Origin: Arthrobotrys musiformis
Lineage: Eukaryota; Ascomycota; Orbiliomycetes; Orbiliales; Orbiliaceae
Assembly (NCBI GenBank): GCA_036971715.1
Contig: JAVHJL010000002.1
Span: forward strand, 1,334,501-1,398,500
Direction: 5' to 3'
Length of the DNA stretch: 64,000 nucleotides
Shown here one piece after another: positions 35,373-47,154 of the stretch. The position numbers and the translations under genes were made by a program. Each line of letters starts with the position of its first letter. Position 1 is the stretch's first letter. A model generated the notes under the pieces. That model searched no databases, was not told where the DNA came from, and was given only the letters and a program-made list of their open reading frames with translations.

Positions 35373-36513
35373 CTAACAAATACAACAATTCCCCATCCCG
35401 GACGCCTGGTGCGCTTGTCCAGTCTTAACATCCAATCCTTTCTTCACCAAATCCTCGACAACGGCGGGGATAAGCTCTTCGGTTGTCGCGCTGCATTCCA
35501 TGTACATGGCGCACTCTAGGGCTTGTGCAGCTTTATATCCCTGTATGGTAAGGTGAAAAAGCCACAATCCTGTCAGTATCGGTCATGCAAGGGACGATTT
35601 TATCCAGACATGGTTGAGCTTTATGCATATATGGCTAAGCTTTCGCCAGGGAACTCCTTGTCGGGTTCTTGGGAGAACCCAGGTAATGGTGATTTTTCGG
35701 ATAAATTTATAAAAAGGAATGGTATTCTAAATGTAGGTGGGTCACGAGAGTGGTGCATGTATGCTTACTAGTAACGGATCAATGTACTCCCCTTCCCGGC
35801 TTTCATGTCGTAAGTCCCTTTTAAGGCCTAGAACGATAGTTGCGAGGTCGGCGCCGTATATTCTTCCCACTTCCTGGTTCTATGTATGATAAACAAGACA
35901 TGTCAGCTCTGAAATCCATTTAAAACGACTGTCTACTCTTAATGAATAGCATATAGAATCGAACGGGAGGGGTTTTATACAAGAGGGCCTAACGCCTCCA
36001 AAGAAGCAGGGTTTCCAATATCAAAGCATAGTACTAAAACCTCCGGTCGTACTTTCCTCTGATCCGAGTCCAAGCACTCGTTTTCGTGGAAATTAAGGAT
36101 TGGTGAATTCTCTTGTGCGGAATTCGTGAGCACGAATGGCTTATTTGGGACCCGAAATTCGTCCTAGATGCCACCCAAAGTCGTTGGGATAGAAAGTTTT
36201 TTTTTAGTTATGGATCCCGTAGGACTGCGCAGAGGATCGACGGGTCGACAGGTCCGCTCGCGCAGCGCATCTGATCAATAATACAGTGGGATATTGCAGT
36301 TCAACGTACACCACCAATCTTGCCTGTTGTAATCCGCCTTTCCGTTCATCAGATATTAGCAGACATTCAGGCCTCGGGACGAACACGGGATGTTTAGGGT
36401 TGACCTTACTCGAGGAAAGTCGTCTTCCCGCAGCCCGCGGCGCCAGCTAGCAAGTAGTTAATCTCTGGTCGATAGCCATAAGACCGGTCTATGAGATTGG
36501 TCGTCGAATCCAT
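35373..36513 (-). CDS. Rho-like small GTPase with lost G3 motif
   Basis: The model is complement(join(35373..35540, 35769..35879, 35981..36163, 36285..36318, 36410..36513)), 199 residues, the normal size of a Rho protein. All four introns keep frame and align with a Rho fold. G1 is GAAGCGKTTF (about 27-36). The switch I Thr is in QYPT. Strand 4 is EVLVLCFDIGNPASLEAL, like the Rho CFSIVSPSSFENV segment. G4 is LGLKRDLRHE, and G5 is MECSATTEE. The tail GMGNCCIC ends in a CaaX-like box, with a second Cys beside it, suggesting membrane attachment. The DTAGQE motif (G3) is replaced by FHENEC, so the catalytic Gln and the DxxG glycine are absent. It is either a pseudo-GTPase or the start of decay, though the frame is intact. 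The intron at 35541-35768 is long and could hide a further small exon. Confidence 0.72.
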
Positions 36514-37331
36514 GGTCGTCTTGTCGACCATCTAAGGTAAGAAATTAGGTAATTCGGAAAGAGAAAGGGGGCACGGCTCAACCCACATCTTCCAGACCCG
36601 GGCTGTGATCCTATTAGTCCAGAGAGCGCCAGCATCGGCGACCACAAGTCAATTGGCAGTCGGCCAAGCAGCAACACTAAATTTACAACAGGTCTACAAT
36701 TTGCGGCCGTTCTTTATGCGCGCATGACCTCGTCGGAACAAAGCCCTGTGCAACAGCGGGATCTATCTCAGGATATCTTGGACTTTGGACCATAAAAAAA
36801 ACTTGCTTTTGCTCATTGTTGTACATGTATTTTCAAAAAAATGCCTTGCCCCCATGAAGTTCAAACTATACTGGTTTTAAAAGCGAAATCGATTTCTAAG
36901 ACCGATACATTTTTAATAAATGACAAGAGGGTTAAAAACTTCAAACGGCTCGCAAAGATGATGATTCGAAAATTCGTCTTCCACACAGCTAGCCCACCAT
37001 GATGATGCAAATCGAAAATTATGAACTCCCGCTAAACCCGTAAGCAAAACGTAGAAAACCAAACGAATAAAAGGAAAGGGGGGGAAAGGAGAGAAATAAC
37101 GCTAACAATAGATTAAAGATGAGACTTGCTCGCGTGAAAATATGCAAGATGCAAGAACAAGATCTGGCAAGCCGTCCTACAGCCACCACAAGTTGGAATG
37201 CAAAACTTAAAGAAAGAAGAAAAGAGAAACTCAAACCTTGGTAACGACGCCGAAATAACCATGCAGATCATTTTATCATATCCCCAACGACCTCAATGAA
37301 GGCAACGAATTTTTTTAATTTTCCACCCCGT
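36514..37331. other. Intergenic region, no gene seen
   Basis: About 0.8 kb. It holds the Rho-like gene's promoter and the 3' region of the large orphan. No supported gene. Confidence 0.5.
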
Positions 37332-40300
37332 CTATCTCCTTGGCCTCTCAGCGTGACTCTCCCTTCGACGACTATTGCTGCCACTCTTCCCCTTCTCTCG
37401 CTTCCGCCTCTCCCTCTCTCTATCGCTTTTCTCTTTGTCTTTCTTTATGTTTACGCCCGTGTCATTTGTCACGACAACAGGTTTAGAGCTCCCATACCCT
37501 CCAACGCCACTGTGTACAACAACAGGCGTACAACTTCTATCTATATCATCTGCCGGCTTCTTGCTGAACAACCCACTCTTCTTACTTGATGCTCCGCTCA
37601 CATTTCTCGAAGGGCCCTTCGTCGAACCTCTCGAGTTGCTTCTATAGAGGGCGTCGTCATACGGCGAGGGAGTTTGTAAATGTTGATGTGCATCAGGAGT
37701 TCCGCTCCTACCAGCTTCCGGCGTCTCCCCTCTTTCTGGGATGGCCTCTAAGTTTCTATTAATTGGTAATCTTCGTACTGCATCCCCGATACCATTCTTG
37801 ATCGTGCCGTAAACTTTGACAGGGAGTGCCATCCTCAAATATGCGCTGGGCTTCTTAGGAGGACCCATAAAGCCCATTCCGGCAGGATCCCTGGGATCAT
37901 AACCTGCAGAATGCGACATGTGGCCATGGCCGTGGGATCCCATTTGAGTTTGTCTTGGAGGCGCTCGCGCTGCAAGGTACTCTTGTAAAACCGACGTTGA
38001 AGTCTTAGTCGACGCCACACTGGCGGGTACCTGCGCTACTGATGCTGCTGCCCTTGTTTGTGCCTCTTGATAAGCCCTAGTGACGCTTTGCGGGATATAC
38101 CTTGCCCTATATGGATTGATCTGACTGATACTATCGTCTGGAAGGAGTGTATCTCCATCGTCTTCCGCCTCTGCCTCTTCTCTCAACTCCTTCCTTCTCC
38201 GCTTACGCTCTTCCATTTTGATAATATCTTCATTTTGAATCTCATCGATCGCGGTCTGGATTTCGGCGGGCAAAGTTGGTATTTCGTCGTCATTCGGGGC
38301 ATGGATCGAAAGGTGGGCTTCAATTCCCTTCTTTCGCTTGAGGATATTAGTTTGAACAGTTTTCATGCGTGCAATGGTAGCTTCGAGTTGCTTGACTGTT
38401 TCGTCGATGCCCTTGCTGAGTTCAGCACATTCGGTGACTTCGCGCTGCTTGTCAGATCGTACAGCCACATCAACATCTAAAAACGCAGCAGCTCGTTTGC
38501 CGTAAAGGATGTCCAATTCATCGTCAGTCATATGTCTACAGGCGAGTAATAGTGGTCGAATGTGCGGGTAGGTAGTGAGGTAAATTGCTGTTTCTTCCGG
38601 AGTGACGTCTTCTTCCATTAATCTTCGGAGACCAATGACAGCGGGATCAAGGACTTCAGGTTCTTCTAGGCAAGCGTTGAAGATGAACATCTTTTCATCA
38701 TCATGGTCGAAGAACTCTGAGATTGCATCATCGTCGTTGAAATCGACGTCGCAAAGCTCAGGGTACGCCTTCCTGCCACTGATGTATTCCAAAGTTTCGC
38801 CCCAAGTAGCAGCATCTGGCGGTAGCTCCCTGGAGAATATCTTTCCAACCTTTTCTAAGAGGCGACGGGCGACAGGTTGGTATCCACCAATTCCAACAGC
38901 AAATGATCCCTGGGTTTCCAAGATAGTTTCATAAGCGGTAACCGTGTTATCAACCAGGCTGAGTAAGACTGGTAGTTGCTGGCTTAGAGGATCGACGTTG
39001 ACGGCCGAGTTCGCCAGTGTATTGTGCGACTTCTTCTTCACTGGCTGGACACCAGGTGCATGGACAGTCTCATCGTCTCCCTCTGAATCTTCATTATCCA
39101 GCTCATCCTCAAATACTTCCTGCTCAATCTCATAGCCAGAATCAAACTGTTCCCGTAATCCACCGTAAGGCAATAGAAAGTCAATAGCTCCCGTTTCGTT
39201 TGTTAGATCTTCCGGTACATCCTCTCCTACAATTTTAACATTAGGCGAAACTTGAGCTGAGCCTTTGCGTTCCTGATTCTTCGATGTTGGAAATTCAGCT
39301 CCTTTCGGTGTACGAGGCTGTTCTAGTTCGTCGGAATCTGTCGAGTCGCCCTCGTCACGGTGGATATTCTTAGCATTGCTAGGGCTGTCAACTCGAACTT
39401 TGATAGATTGATCCGTTTGCTGTAAGACTACGCGGGTACCACTGGATTTAGGTGATGGATTACTCAATTGATCCCTCGAGGATTTTGACCCAACGGTTTT
39501 TATAGCCTGGAAGATTGTTGTAGCACTTGCTCGTAACATTGACTGGGCACCCGGCGTCGCAGACTCCCTCCTTGGTACAACTGGCGTCGTATATCGGGGT
39601 GGTGGTATCGGGTCACCAGCTGGAGGCGGCGGTGGAGTGCGAGTAGGCTGTTCCGGTGTCAGGTTAACAGGAGTTCTATCACGATGTCGTCGAATATCTT
39701 CAAGTCTATCCTCTTCAGCCTCCCGAGCCCTCCGTTTCCTCCTCTCTCTTTCTCTCTCATCTCTCTCCTCCTGTGTCCTATGCCTGCGATGCTTTCTCGG
39801 CCGTTCTCTACTCCTTTCCGGGGCATCTTCTTTTATTGTTGTGAGGTTCCTAGATGATTCCCTAGGTCGGTGGGAGTGTGCTGGAGTAGCTCTTCGGGAG
39901 TCGGGAGGTGTAGGAAGTTCAGGACAGGTTATATCGGGGTGTTCGACATCGCGAGAAGTAGGAGGTTTGACCTTGCGAGTGGTAGAATGGCGTCTAGTGG
40001 GAGAAGGAGTACGGTCCCTTTTGATGTGCCTTTTGGGCGGGTCTAACGGCGGAGGGGACGACGAACCCGCAGACATTGTCGATCTAGTGTTGACGTATTA
40101 ATTTATCAGGGTCAGCAACAACACATCCGCAAGCTCTAAAATACTCTATTCACAAATATTTGTTGAGAAGGATACGGTATTGGTGCAGCGGGTGGGAAAT
40201 GCATACGAGAGAGCAGACCGGACGGTATAAAGGTAGGCTGCAGGTTTGGGGAAAAGAGGTTTTTGAGCAAGCAATGCAGACCCAAAGGCGGAATGTCTGA

Positions 40301-41087
40301 ATGAAGGTGGGATTTGGGGCTCAGCCTGGATCGGTTTGCTGGAAGAGTAACCCCCTGTCGGCTGCCCGACGATATTGTTAGGTGTGGAACTCCCCCGTTT
40401 CGAGTTCGAATTCAGCGAATCCGGAGATGGCTGAGGGTGGTTGGAAGTTTTCTTTGAAGATGCAGCTGGGACTGATTGCCGCTGAAGTTTTGAAGCCTTT
40501 GGTTTGGTTGCAGTGGTCGTAGTGGTGGTGGGAGCGGCACTGGTGTGCTGGGCGGCTGAGGAATGACGGCGGTGAGGTTTTGGGGTTAAGGCAGAGGGCG
40601 AGGACCCTGTCCGATCTTGAACAGGAACTCGAACAGGAACCTGCTTTTGATCTCGAACGGGAACTTGGTCTCGAACAGGGCGGGCGAGTTCGAGCTCGAG
40701 CAGCGATAGTGTCGACGTCGACGATGCAGTTATTCCGTCCGACAGCTTTCGACTCTTTTTGATATTGGCAACATCGATATCATGACTACTCGGCCTATCC
40801 TTATTCGCGCTTCGACTACTATAACCACTGTCCGGGGTTGAGTTATTCTTGTCTCTCTTGAGGAAAAGTGACGTCCAGCTTCGGCTATTTGTATTAGCAG
40901 TGCCGCCGTTGATATTGGCGTTCGTGGTAGGAGTCGGATTAGTGCTACTGCCTCGCCGGGTTGCCTTTTCGTCCCTTATAGCCCCTCCATGATGATGCTG
41001 ATTGTGGTGGTTGTGACGATGACCAGCTACCCCTCCAGATCCACTACCACCACCACCGCCGCCACCGAAGAAGAACGATGACAGCAT
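37332..41087 (-). CDS. Large charged orphan protein (two long frames joined by one intron)
   Basis: The proposed model is complement(join(37332..40083, 40207..41087)), 1210 residues; I do not recognise the family. Two long frames lie only 70 bases apart on the same strand. A donor GTATGC at 40206 and an acceptor ACTAG at 40084, with a GCTGAC branch word upstream, join them in frame through SALSSTM. The N-terminal part has a Gly run after MLSSFFF, His-rich and Ser/Thr-rich disordered sequence, and RDQ/VPV repeats. The central part has Arg/Glu blocks (RDERERERRKRRAREAEEDR). A folded helical region follows at about residues 665-850 (LPVLLSLVDNTVTAYETILE, RRLLEKVGKIFSRELPPDA), then a coiled coil (LEATIARMKTVQTNILKRKK). 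The end is a basic tail (DRERERRKREKGKSGSNSRR). The alternative is two genes starting at 41087 and 40076. Confidence 0.6.
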
Positions 41088-43211
41088 GCTAACCCGGATT
41101 ATATCAGTCGGTAGACGCCCAATCTCAGCTTGACACCCGTTCCGGTTGTGTATGAATCATCTGGCCCAGAAAGACGCATGCCACGAATTAATTACACCGA
41201 TAATGTGTGTATAATTTCTCGTTGACGCGGGCTCGAGGGCTTTTTTCGGGGTCCTGCAGATTCGGGGTAAATTCTCGAGAACTATCCGACCATCCGTGTT
41301 TTTTCCCCTGTGGGGTGGCGGCCCACAATCAAAAAAGAAACAGAGGAGCTTGAGGTACTTGCACCTTTGGTATAGCTAGCGAGTCAGGATGACCGCGACA
41401 AGAGAAACAGGAAGGATCGAGGGTGGACACGAGAATAGAAACGAAAAGAAAAGAAAAAGGCACGGAAAGACAGTCCAGGGGGAGGCACGACTGAGAATCG
41501 AATGACTGAGAATACGTACGATACGTGCTAGGGAAGGCGAGGTATTTGGAAAATAGCAAATGGGGAAATTCTGGTTCAAGGTACAAGCTCAGGGTGCAAG
41601 GTTGAATCTTGACAGAACACGTCCAAGACGCCCTTCCTCAGAATCAGGATCAGGTCTGCATAGCCTCCTCTAAGCTCTGAGCTGTGTCGGTTAGCTATAT
41701 TAACTTAGTTAGCTACTTCCCATTGCGGGAGGCAAAAGTTAACGAGCGGAAAGTAAAGGTTGAGAGACGCTTTATAAAAATATCTGGTGTAATGTTGAGA
41801 AATTCAACGGGACAAGCAAGACCTTCTTAAGTTCCAAATTCAAAATAAAAAAAAACAAGTAGCAAAACTTTTAAAAAGCATCTATAGGTCGAGCCCGTAC
41901 TAGTCGGCTCTGCATCGATGCACCTGATGCATGCGAGTGTGGGTGGGATGAGTTGGCCAGTTGGACCTGAAACAGTGGCCTCCTCCCGATTTGGTGAAAC
42001 AACATTCCCAAATTGTTCCCTGTTGCATTTTCCGCGTTGCAATTGACGTTAAATCTAACGAAATCAGGACGGAATGTCTAGACCAAAGCTTCAATAAACG
42101 TCAGAATACGAGATACTAGCCTTAGACCGAAACAGGTAAATCTTAAGTTATGTTTCAATACCTGTGACCAAAACAGCCTCACAATCAAGCCAAATCCAAG
42201 GCTTCACAAACGAATAATTTACTACATGCCAATATATCAATCCTATTATATTTATAGCATTGTAGATCCAAGTCTACTAGCCTGCAAGAAATTCGAACTC
42301 CTTTATACATATCCGTGCGATTAAATAGCTATCGCAATATAATAGTTTACAAGTTTTCCAAGCCGTATAGCACTAGCATAGAATCGAAGTCGTCCCCTTA
42401 CCGGTGATGCGAATACCTAACCGGATTATCTCTAGTTAATACACATGGTCATATGATAGAATAACTTATAGAGCTGGTCTACTTGATATTGCGGCGCAAG
42501 ATTGGCTTTCAATACTGCGAAAGGACATGCATGTCTTACTATAGTCTTGCAGTTATCTAATCGGGGCGGAAATTAATATCCATCTAGATATCTACATGTA
42601 TACAGGCTTACAAGCACGTCCGTATCGTAATGATACAGGCCCGTAAGGCTAGCCATGTGATCGCATTGCATCAGTAGTACGCATGCATATATGGCTGCCG
42701 GAGAAAAAGTCTAGATTTAGAATATTCCATGGGTTCATAGGAGGGTAGCTCATGAGACCATACCTTGCTGGCATCGTGAACCTAAAATTCGTCTATAAAT
42801 TTCCCAACCGGTACTATCCGTGCACGGACATACCAACGCCGTTGGATCTCAACGACAATTTATATATAGTCTACGGCACGGCGATCATGATTTTGTTGAA
42901 GAGGGCTAGCCGCACGACGCTAGATCTAGAACCGGAGTGTCTGACGACGAGGCAACCTTAACCTAGATTGATTTACTACGCTTTCACAACCCTGTTATGT
43001 CTGGCCAGGGATACCGCTTAGTATCGAAGGAGACACCTCAACGGTGCCGTCTACCGAAGTATTCGACAACAAACAAAAACGATTATGGTATCATACACGA
43101 ATATATCAAAAAAAATACAACGCTGTGCCGCTTGCATAATACACATTAAATGCATTAAAAATTAACCGCCGAAAATGAAGAACCCCGGCAATCCAGGCCA
43201 AAGTCCACTTT
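41088..43211. other. Long intergenic region, no gene seen
   Basis: About 2.1 kb. The right half is AT-rich with cctaggta/tatata words. Open frames at 41329-41586, 41827-42042 and 42752-42961 have no family signal. Confidence 0.5.
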
Positions 43212-44025
43212 CTACAGCCATGCCCAATCAATTAAGACTCTCCCCATTGCCTGGTCCGCTAATATATCAAAGGCCGCTCTCGAAAAATCTAAATCCGTCG
43301 CGGCGCAGCCGACACATCGATCTACGATCTTGACGTCGACGCTAACGTTCTTTCCTCCGGGTGTATCCTTCGCTCCGGGGGCCCCAATCAAAAATGCCTC
43401 GTTGTTAGGTCGGTACCTTGTCGCACGAATCATAAGACCACACAATGGGTTCGCATTAGGGTTTGAACCGACGCTTTGAGAATCCCAAAGGAAATGAGAA
43501 ACAGCGATAACATGTTCAGTGCCGGCATTGTCGAAACCGCAGGCACCGAGTCCAGTATCATAGTATGTTGCATCACCTGTAAAGGTCTGTGCTGATGTCG
43601 GTAGGGGTAAGAAGACGCTGAAGTGTTCGAATGTTGTCAGCATAACTCCTGTGGACCACTTCAAAAAAATATTCATGCCAGACATACTCTAGCTTGTTCT
43701 TTCCCGACAGCCCAGCCGCCAATCCAATGATCAAAATTATCAATGCCAAAATCCCGGTCCCCGCCAGGAAATATAATCTTCGAATCCCAAATATCCGCGC
43801 CGGTTCTGATAATGTCTCCTTCTCATATGGTTTCAACTTGAACGACCCAATCTCCTTCGCAGACGGCAGTTGGTACCATTTCCTCGAAGCTGAGGTATAA
43901 ATCGGCGCCGTATAAGCCGGAGGTAATGTCGTAAGATCGGTTATCGATGAATTTTCCGATTCCAGACGCTTGAAATTATCGTCGGGGAGCGGAAGTGATT
44001 CAAGGTCTCGCTTTGGCGTCGCCAT
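43212..44025 (-). CDS. Membrane-anchored double-psi beta-barrel (RlpA/expansin-like) protein
   Basis: The model is complement(join(43212..43617, 43688..44025)), 247 residues. Residues 1-82 are a hydrophilic, probably cytosolic tail rich in Ser/Pro/Leu. One strong membrane segment lies at about 84-106 (YFLAGTGILALIILIIGLAA) with Arg residues before it, as in a type II signal anchor. The splice then leads into the barrel: TFTGDATYYDTGLGACGFDN, NPLCGLMIRATRY, and VDVKIVDRCVGCAATDLDFS, the usual pattern of DPBB proteins with paired Cys and an Asp in the DRC motif. Such proteins are usually secreted; here the domain would face the cell wall while staying tethered. Catalytic activity is not predicted for this group. 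Confidence 0.85.
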
Positions 44026-45931
44026 GGCTTGGTTGCTTAGCTGGGGTTTTTGTCTTGATTCGGAGTGATTGTGACGGAAAGATATTGCTTTTCGGAGAAA
44101 GTCAAGTGCGCGAAAGGGCTAGACCATTCTATTCGACCTTTATAAACCTTTTCAATAGAAAACTACAACCGCAATCCCAGAATTCGATATTTTTTCCCCT
44201 CAGATTGACGTCGTCAGTGGCGAAATGAGAGCAAATTGTAGTCGTAAGCTAGATTTCGAGTCGAAAAGATGATGGGGAAAAAAGAGGGCGATCTGCCATG
44301 GCAAAATAGGCCTTTCAGGCGCCTTGGTCGAACACACCTTCAATGCATAGCAGCATGAAGGATGATTGGGGGAAATTGCAAAAGTGTGATAAGGGGGGAT
44401 GTACCTGCCTGACAGGGGTCAGGATGTCGGCTCTTGAACTTCATTTGCTGGAGGGCCGCTAGCGCCAAGACGAACGTGTTCCTGGCTAGCCGCATCAGGT
44501 AATTGTGGACAAACGTGGAAGTGTAACACAGGATTTTTGTGTTGTCGTAAGGTTTTTGTGCAACGTGAGATGATTTAGATTTATCGTAGACGACTTTATC
44601 GTCGACAACCTAGGTCTCGGGCGGGAGTACGTTTAGCGAACGATCAGAATGTCAAAACGAACATCGGACGTTTAAGTATCTGTCGAAACTTTACTCACAC
44701 AGAGGGTTTGGTTTCAATCCAAAATTACTGATATTTACTTATACCTCCCTACCTCAAACCAGCTTCAAAATCCATCTTGTCGATATCGATATCATGATCG
44801 GGTCTCAAGCTAGAGCACTACATTTCTAAGCTAGGCTGTAAAATCAATTCTGAACAACTTCGTCGTTTGATTACAATTATATGTCAATGGAGCACGTAAA
44901 CAGCTGTGGGTTCGAGGCTACAATTGTATACGTGGGAAGTCTACCACATATGCATACGAAACTAGTTTCAAAAACTTCAGACCTCGATCGATGCGGTCTG
45001 TGAGTGCGCCCAATGTCATAATCTAATCTCTAATAATACCGATCTTAGGATTCCTTGAAAAACCCCCCGATTATAAATTATTATCAATCCTGTCTAATAC
45101 GCAATGTGGGTCTATGCAGGCACGTGGTGCTTTTCGGGAACGGACTCCGACGGTATGTCAACCCGGATTTTTATTGCAACCTCTCTCAGGTACCTATTGC
45201 ATACCGCATACGCCTCTCGAGTACTTGCATAGCCGAATTCGCTTTTTTGTCGATAAAATTTTCTTTGGCGAGGTAATAACCATAGTAGACTAGTCTCCTG
45301 TCGACACTTAGCCTGAACTAGCGTACCAAGGAACCTGGAGAACCTGACTCCGGAGAGGGATATTCTGACCGTATGTTTATTGTTTCGACGGATCTGAACG
45401 GCTAGTTAGATCATGTGGTGCATATAGGGCCTTGAAGTAATATTGTTAGGATTATTTATGTTTCCGCATAGATTTCGGAAAACATGGATTTGGTGGCGTA
45501 ATCGATTTTAAAAATATGACGATTTGAACTCGATATTCATATTACCATCAAATCTACACACCCTTCAGGTTTAAGTTTTCTGTCTCATGCATGATTAATG
45601 TGAGAATTTGCACTTCGACCCTAATGCAATTATACTCTCGTACCATATACACAGCTTTGATACTACCAATATAAAGATATATATAATATATTAGTAGTCC
45701 CGAATTGCAATACTGTAGCAATTTTTCGGCAGATCTACGGACGAATTGTCAAAATTTACTGGGGAAAGAAGTGTGAAAAAGAGCAATCTCAAATCGCTAT
45801 GCACAGTATATTATGTTATGTGGTACTAATATATACATGTCTAAGAAAGTAATTAAATGCAAGCCCCGAAACTTAACCCGAGAGAAGAATTATCTACAGC
45901 ATCATAAGCTCACTACCCCAGCTTTCCTTAA
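44026..45931. other. Long intergenic region, no gene seen
   Basis: About 1.9 kb, AT-rich, without a supported gene. The open frame at 45055-45276 shows no family signal. Confidence 0.5.
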
Positions 45932-47154
45932 TTAAACGCACTGGCTGTAGTAAGCGTTGAGAACGGTGCAAGTACCCTGGGCACACGTAGTAGGCCCGGT
46001 CCATCCGATACCTCCGCACTAGCCAGTTGTTAGCGATATCATTCGAAGAATCAAATATGCACTATTATCTAACGAAATGAGGATATCTTACCTGTCCATA
46101 AAGAGAAGCCCCACCGCCGCTACCGCCAGCCGAGGTGGTAGTAGTGCGGGAAGCAGTAGTAGTGGTGCGAGTAGTAGTGGCACTGGTAGCAGGAGTGGTG
46201 GTGCGGGTAGTGGTAGCAGCAGTAGTGGTTCGTGTAGTAAGGGTGGTAGCAGTGGCACTAGCGGTAGTGCGAGTAGTGGTTGGGTTTGTGCTGCCACCGC
46301 TGCAGGCCTCGACAGCCGGGCCAGGGAAAGTGTAGCTGTTGAAGTTGCTGTAGATGTTGACAGTGATACCTGGGTCTTCTTGCTGAATGTGTCCAGGAAT
46401 GCTAAAGTAGCTTGGGGAGCAGCTACCACCGCCGGTAATCTGGAGCTGGGCGCAGCCAATGTAGAATTGTGGGAGGCCGGCTGGGTAGGGGTTGTGGATG
46501 CCGATCTGTTCGGCACGGAGGAGCCACTGGCCTGATGGGACGCCAGATGGGATTGTGACGTCGTAAGAGACTACGGTGGTCTTAGTATTCCTTCTCCCTC
46601 TCGATGACCATAAGGGCCGGAAAACTTACTGCTCATAGGCCAGGTGACGCTACCACCAGAGAAAGTTGGTCCTCGTTGCTCAAACTTGAACTATTTTTTG
46701 CCACAACGTCAGAAGCATGTCGATAGTAGGGGTTTCGAGACAGATCGTACCCAGTTAGCACCGCTTCCGTCCCAGGACTGAGCAGTACCGCTAGCTCGTC
46801 CAAGGTAAAACAGGATTGGGCCGTTGTGGTAAACGGCGGTGTCAAGTCCAAGAGTGATCTTGCTACCAGCGGCAATGGTCAAGGTTTGTGTCGAGCCACC
46901 AGTAAGGGCACCTTCATTGCATCTCAGATCAGTGCTAGCGAGGTCTGTGACTGGAGAGTTGTAATTGGTGTTTGTGCGGAAGTACTGGTATGCGGCTCCA
47001 CCGTTGACAGTTTGGAAGATGTCTGCGATGGGTAGAAATTAGTATCGAGATTCGCTGTCACTGGTCTGATGCCCATATGGAATATGATCTTACAATGAGC
47101 AGACGCAGTCTGCAAAAGGAGGGCGCCACTGGCGAGGATTCCGGAAACCTTCAT
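45932..47154 (-). CDS. AA9 lytic polysaccharide monooxygenase with CBM1
   Basis: A secreted copper enzyme for oxidative cleavage of cellulose or related glucans. The model is complement(join(45932..46018, 46092..46570, 46630..46690, 46751..47022, 47094..47154)), 319 residues. The signal peptide is MKVSGILASGALLLQTASA; the next residue, His20, is the copper-binding N-terminal His of the mature protein, and the first intron falls one base after its codon. The second copper His is His86 in TAVYHNGPILFY. The axial Tyr region is GLPQFYIGCAQL. After PAVEACSGG comes a long Thr-rich linker (TTTRTT units). The last exon encodes most of a CBM1: CGGIGWTGPTTCAQGTC and NAYYSQCV. The third intron was placed at 46571-46629 because only that acceptor (CCGTAG) restores the frame into SYDVTIPSG. 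A TATATAG word lies about 155 bases upstream. Confidence 0.95.
46120..46300 (-). repeat. Low-complexity Thr-codon linker of AA9-CBM1
   Basis: ACT/ACC-rich repetitive coding sequence for the Thr-rich linker between the AA9 domain and the CBM1. Shadow frames on both strands here are artefacts of the repeat. Confidence 0.8.

Noticed and set aside
46077..46535. Open frames opposite the AA9 linker (Ser/Gly-rich and Val/Ala-rich)
   Set aside because: They are shadows of the repetitive Thr-codon linker of the AA9-CBM1 gene.
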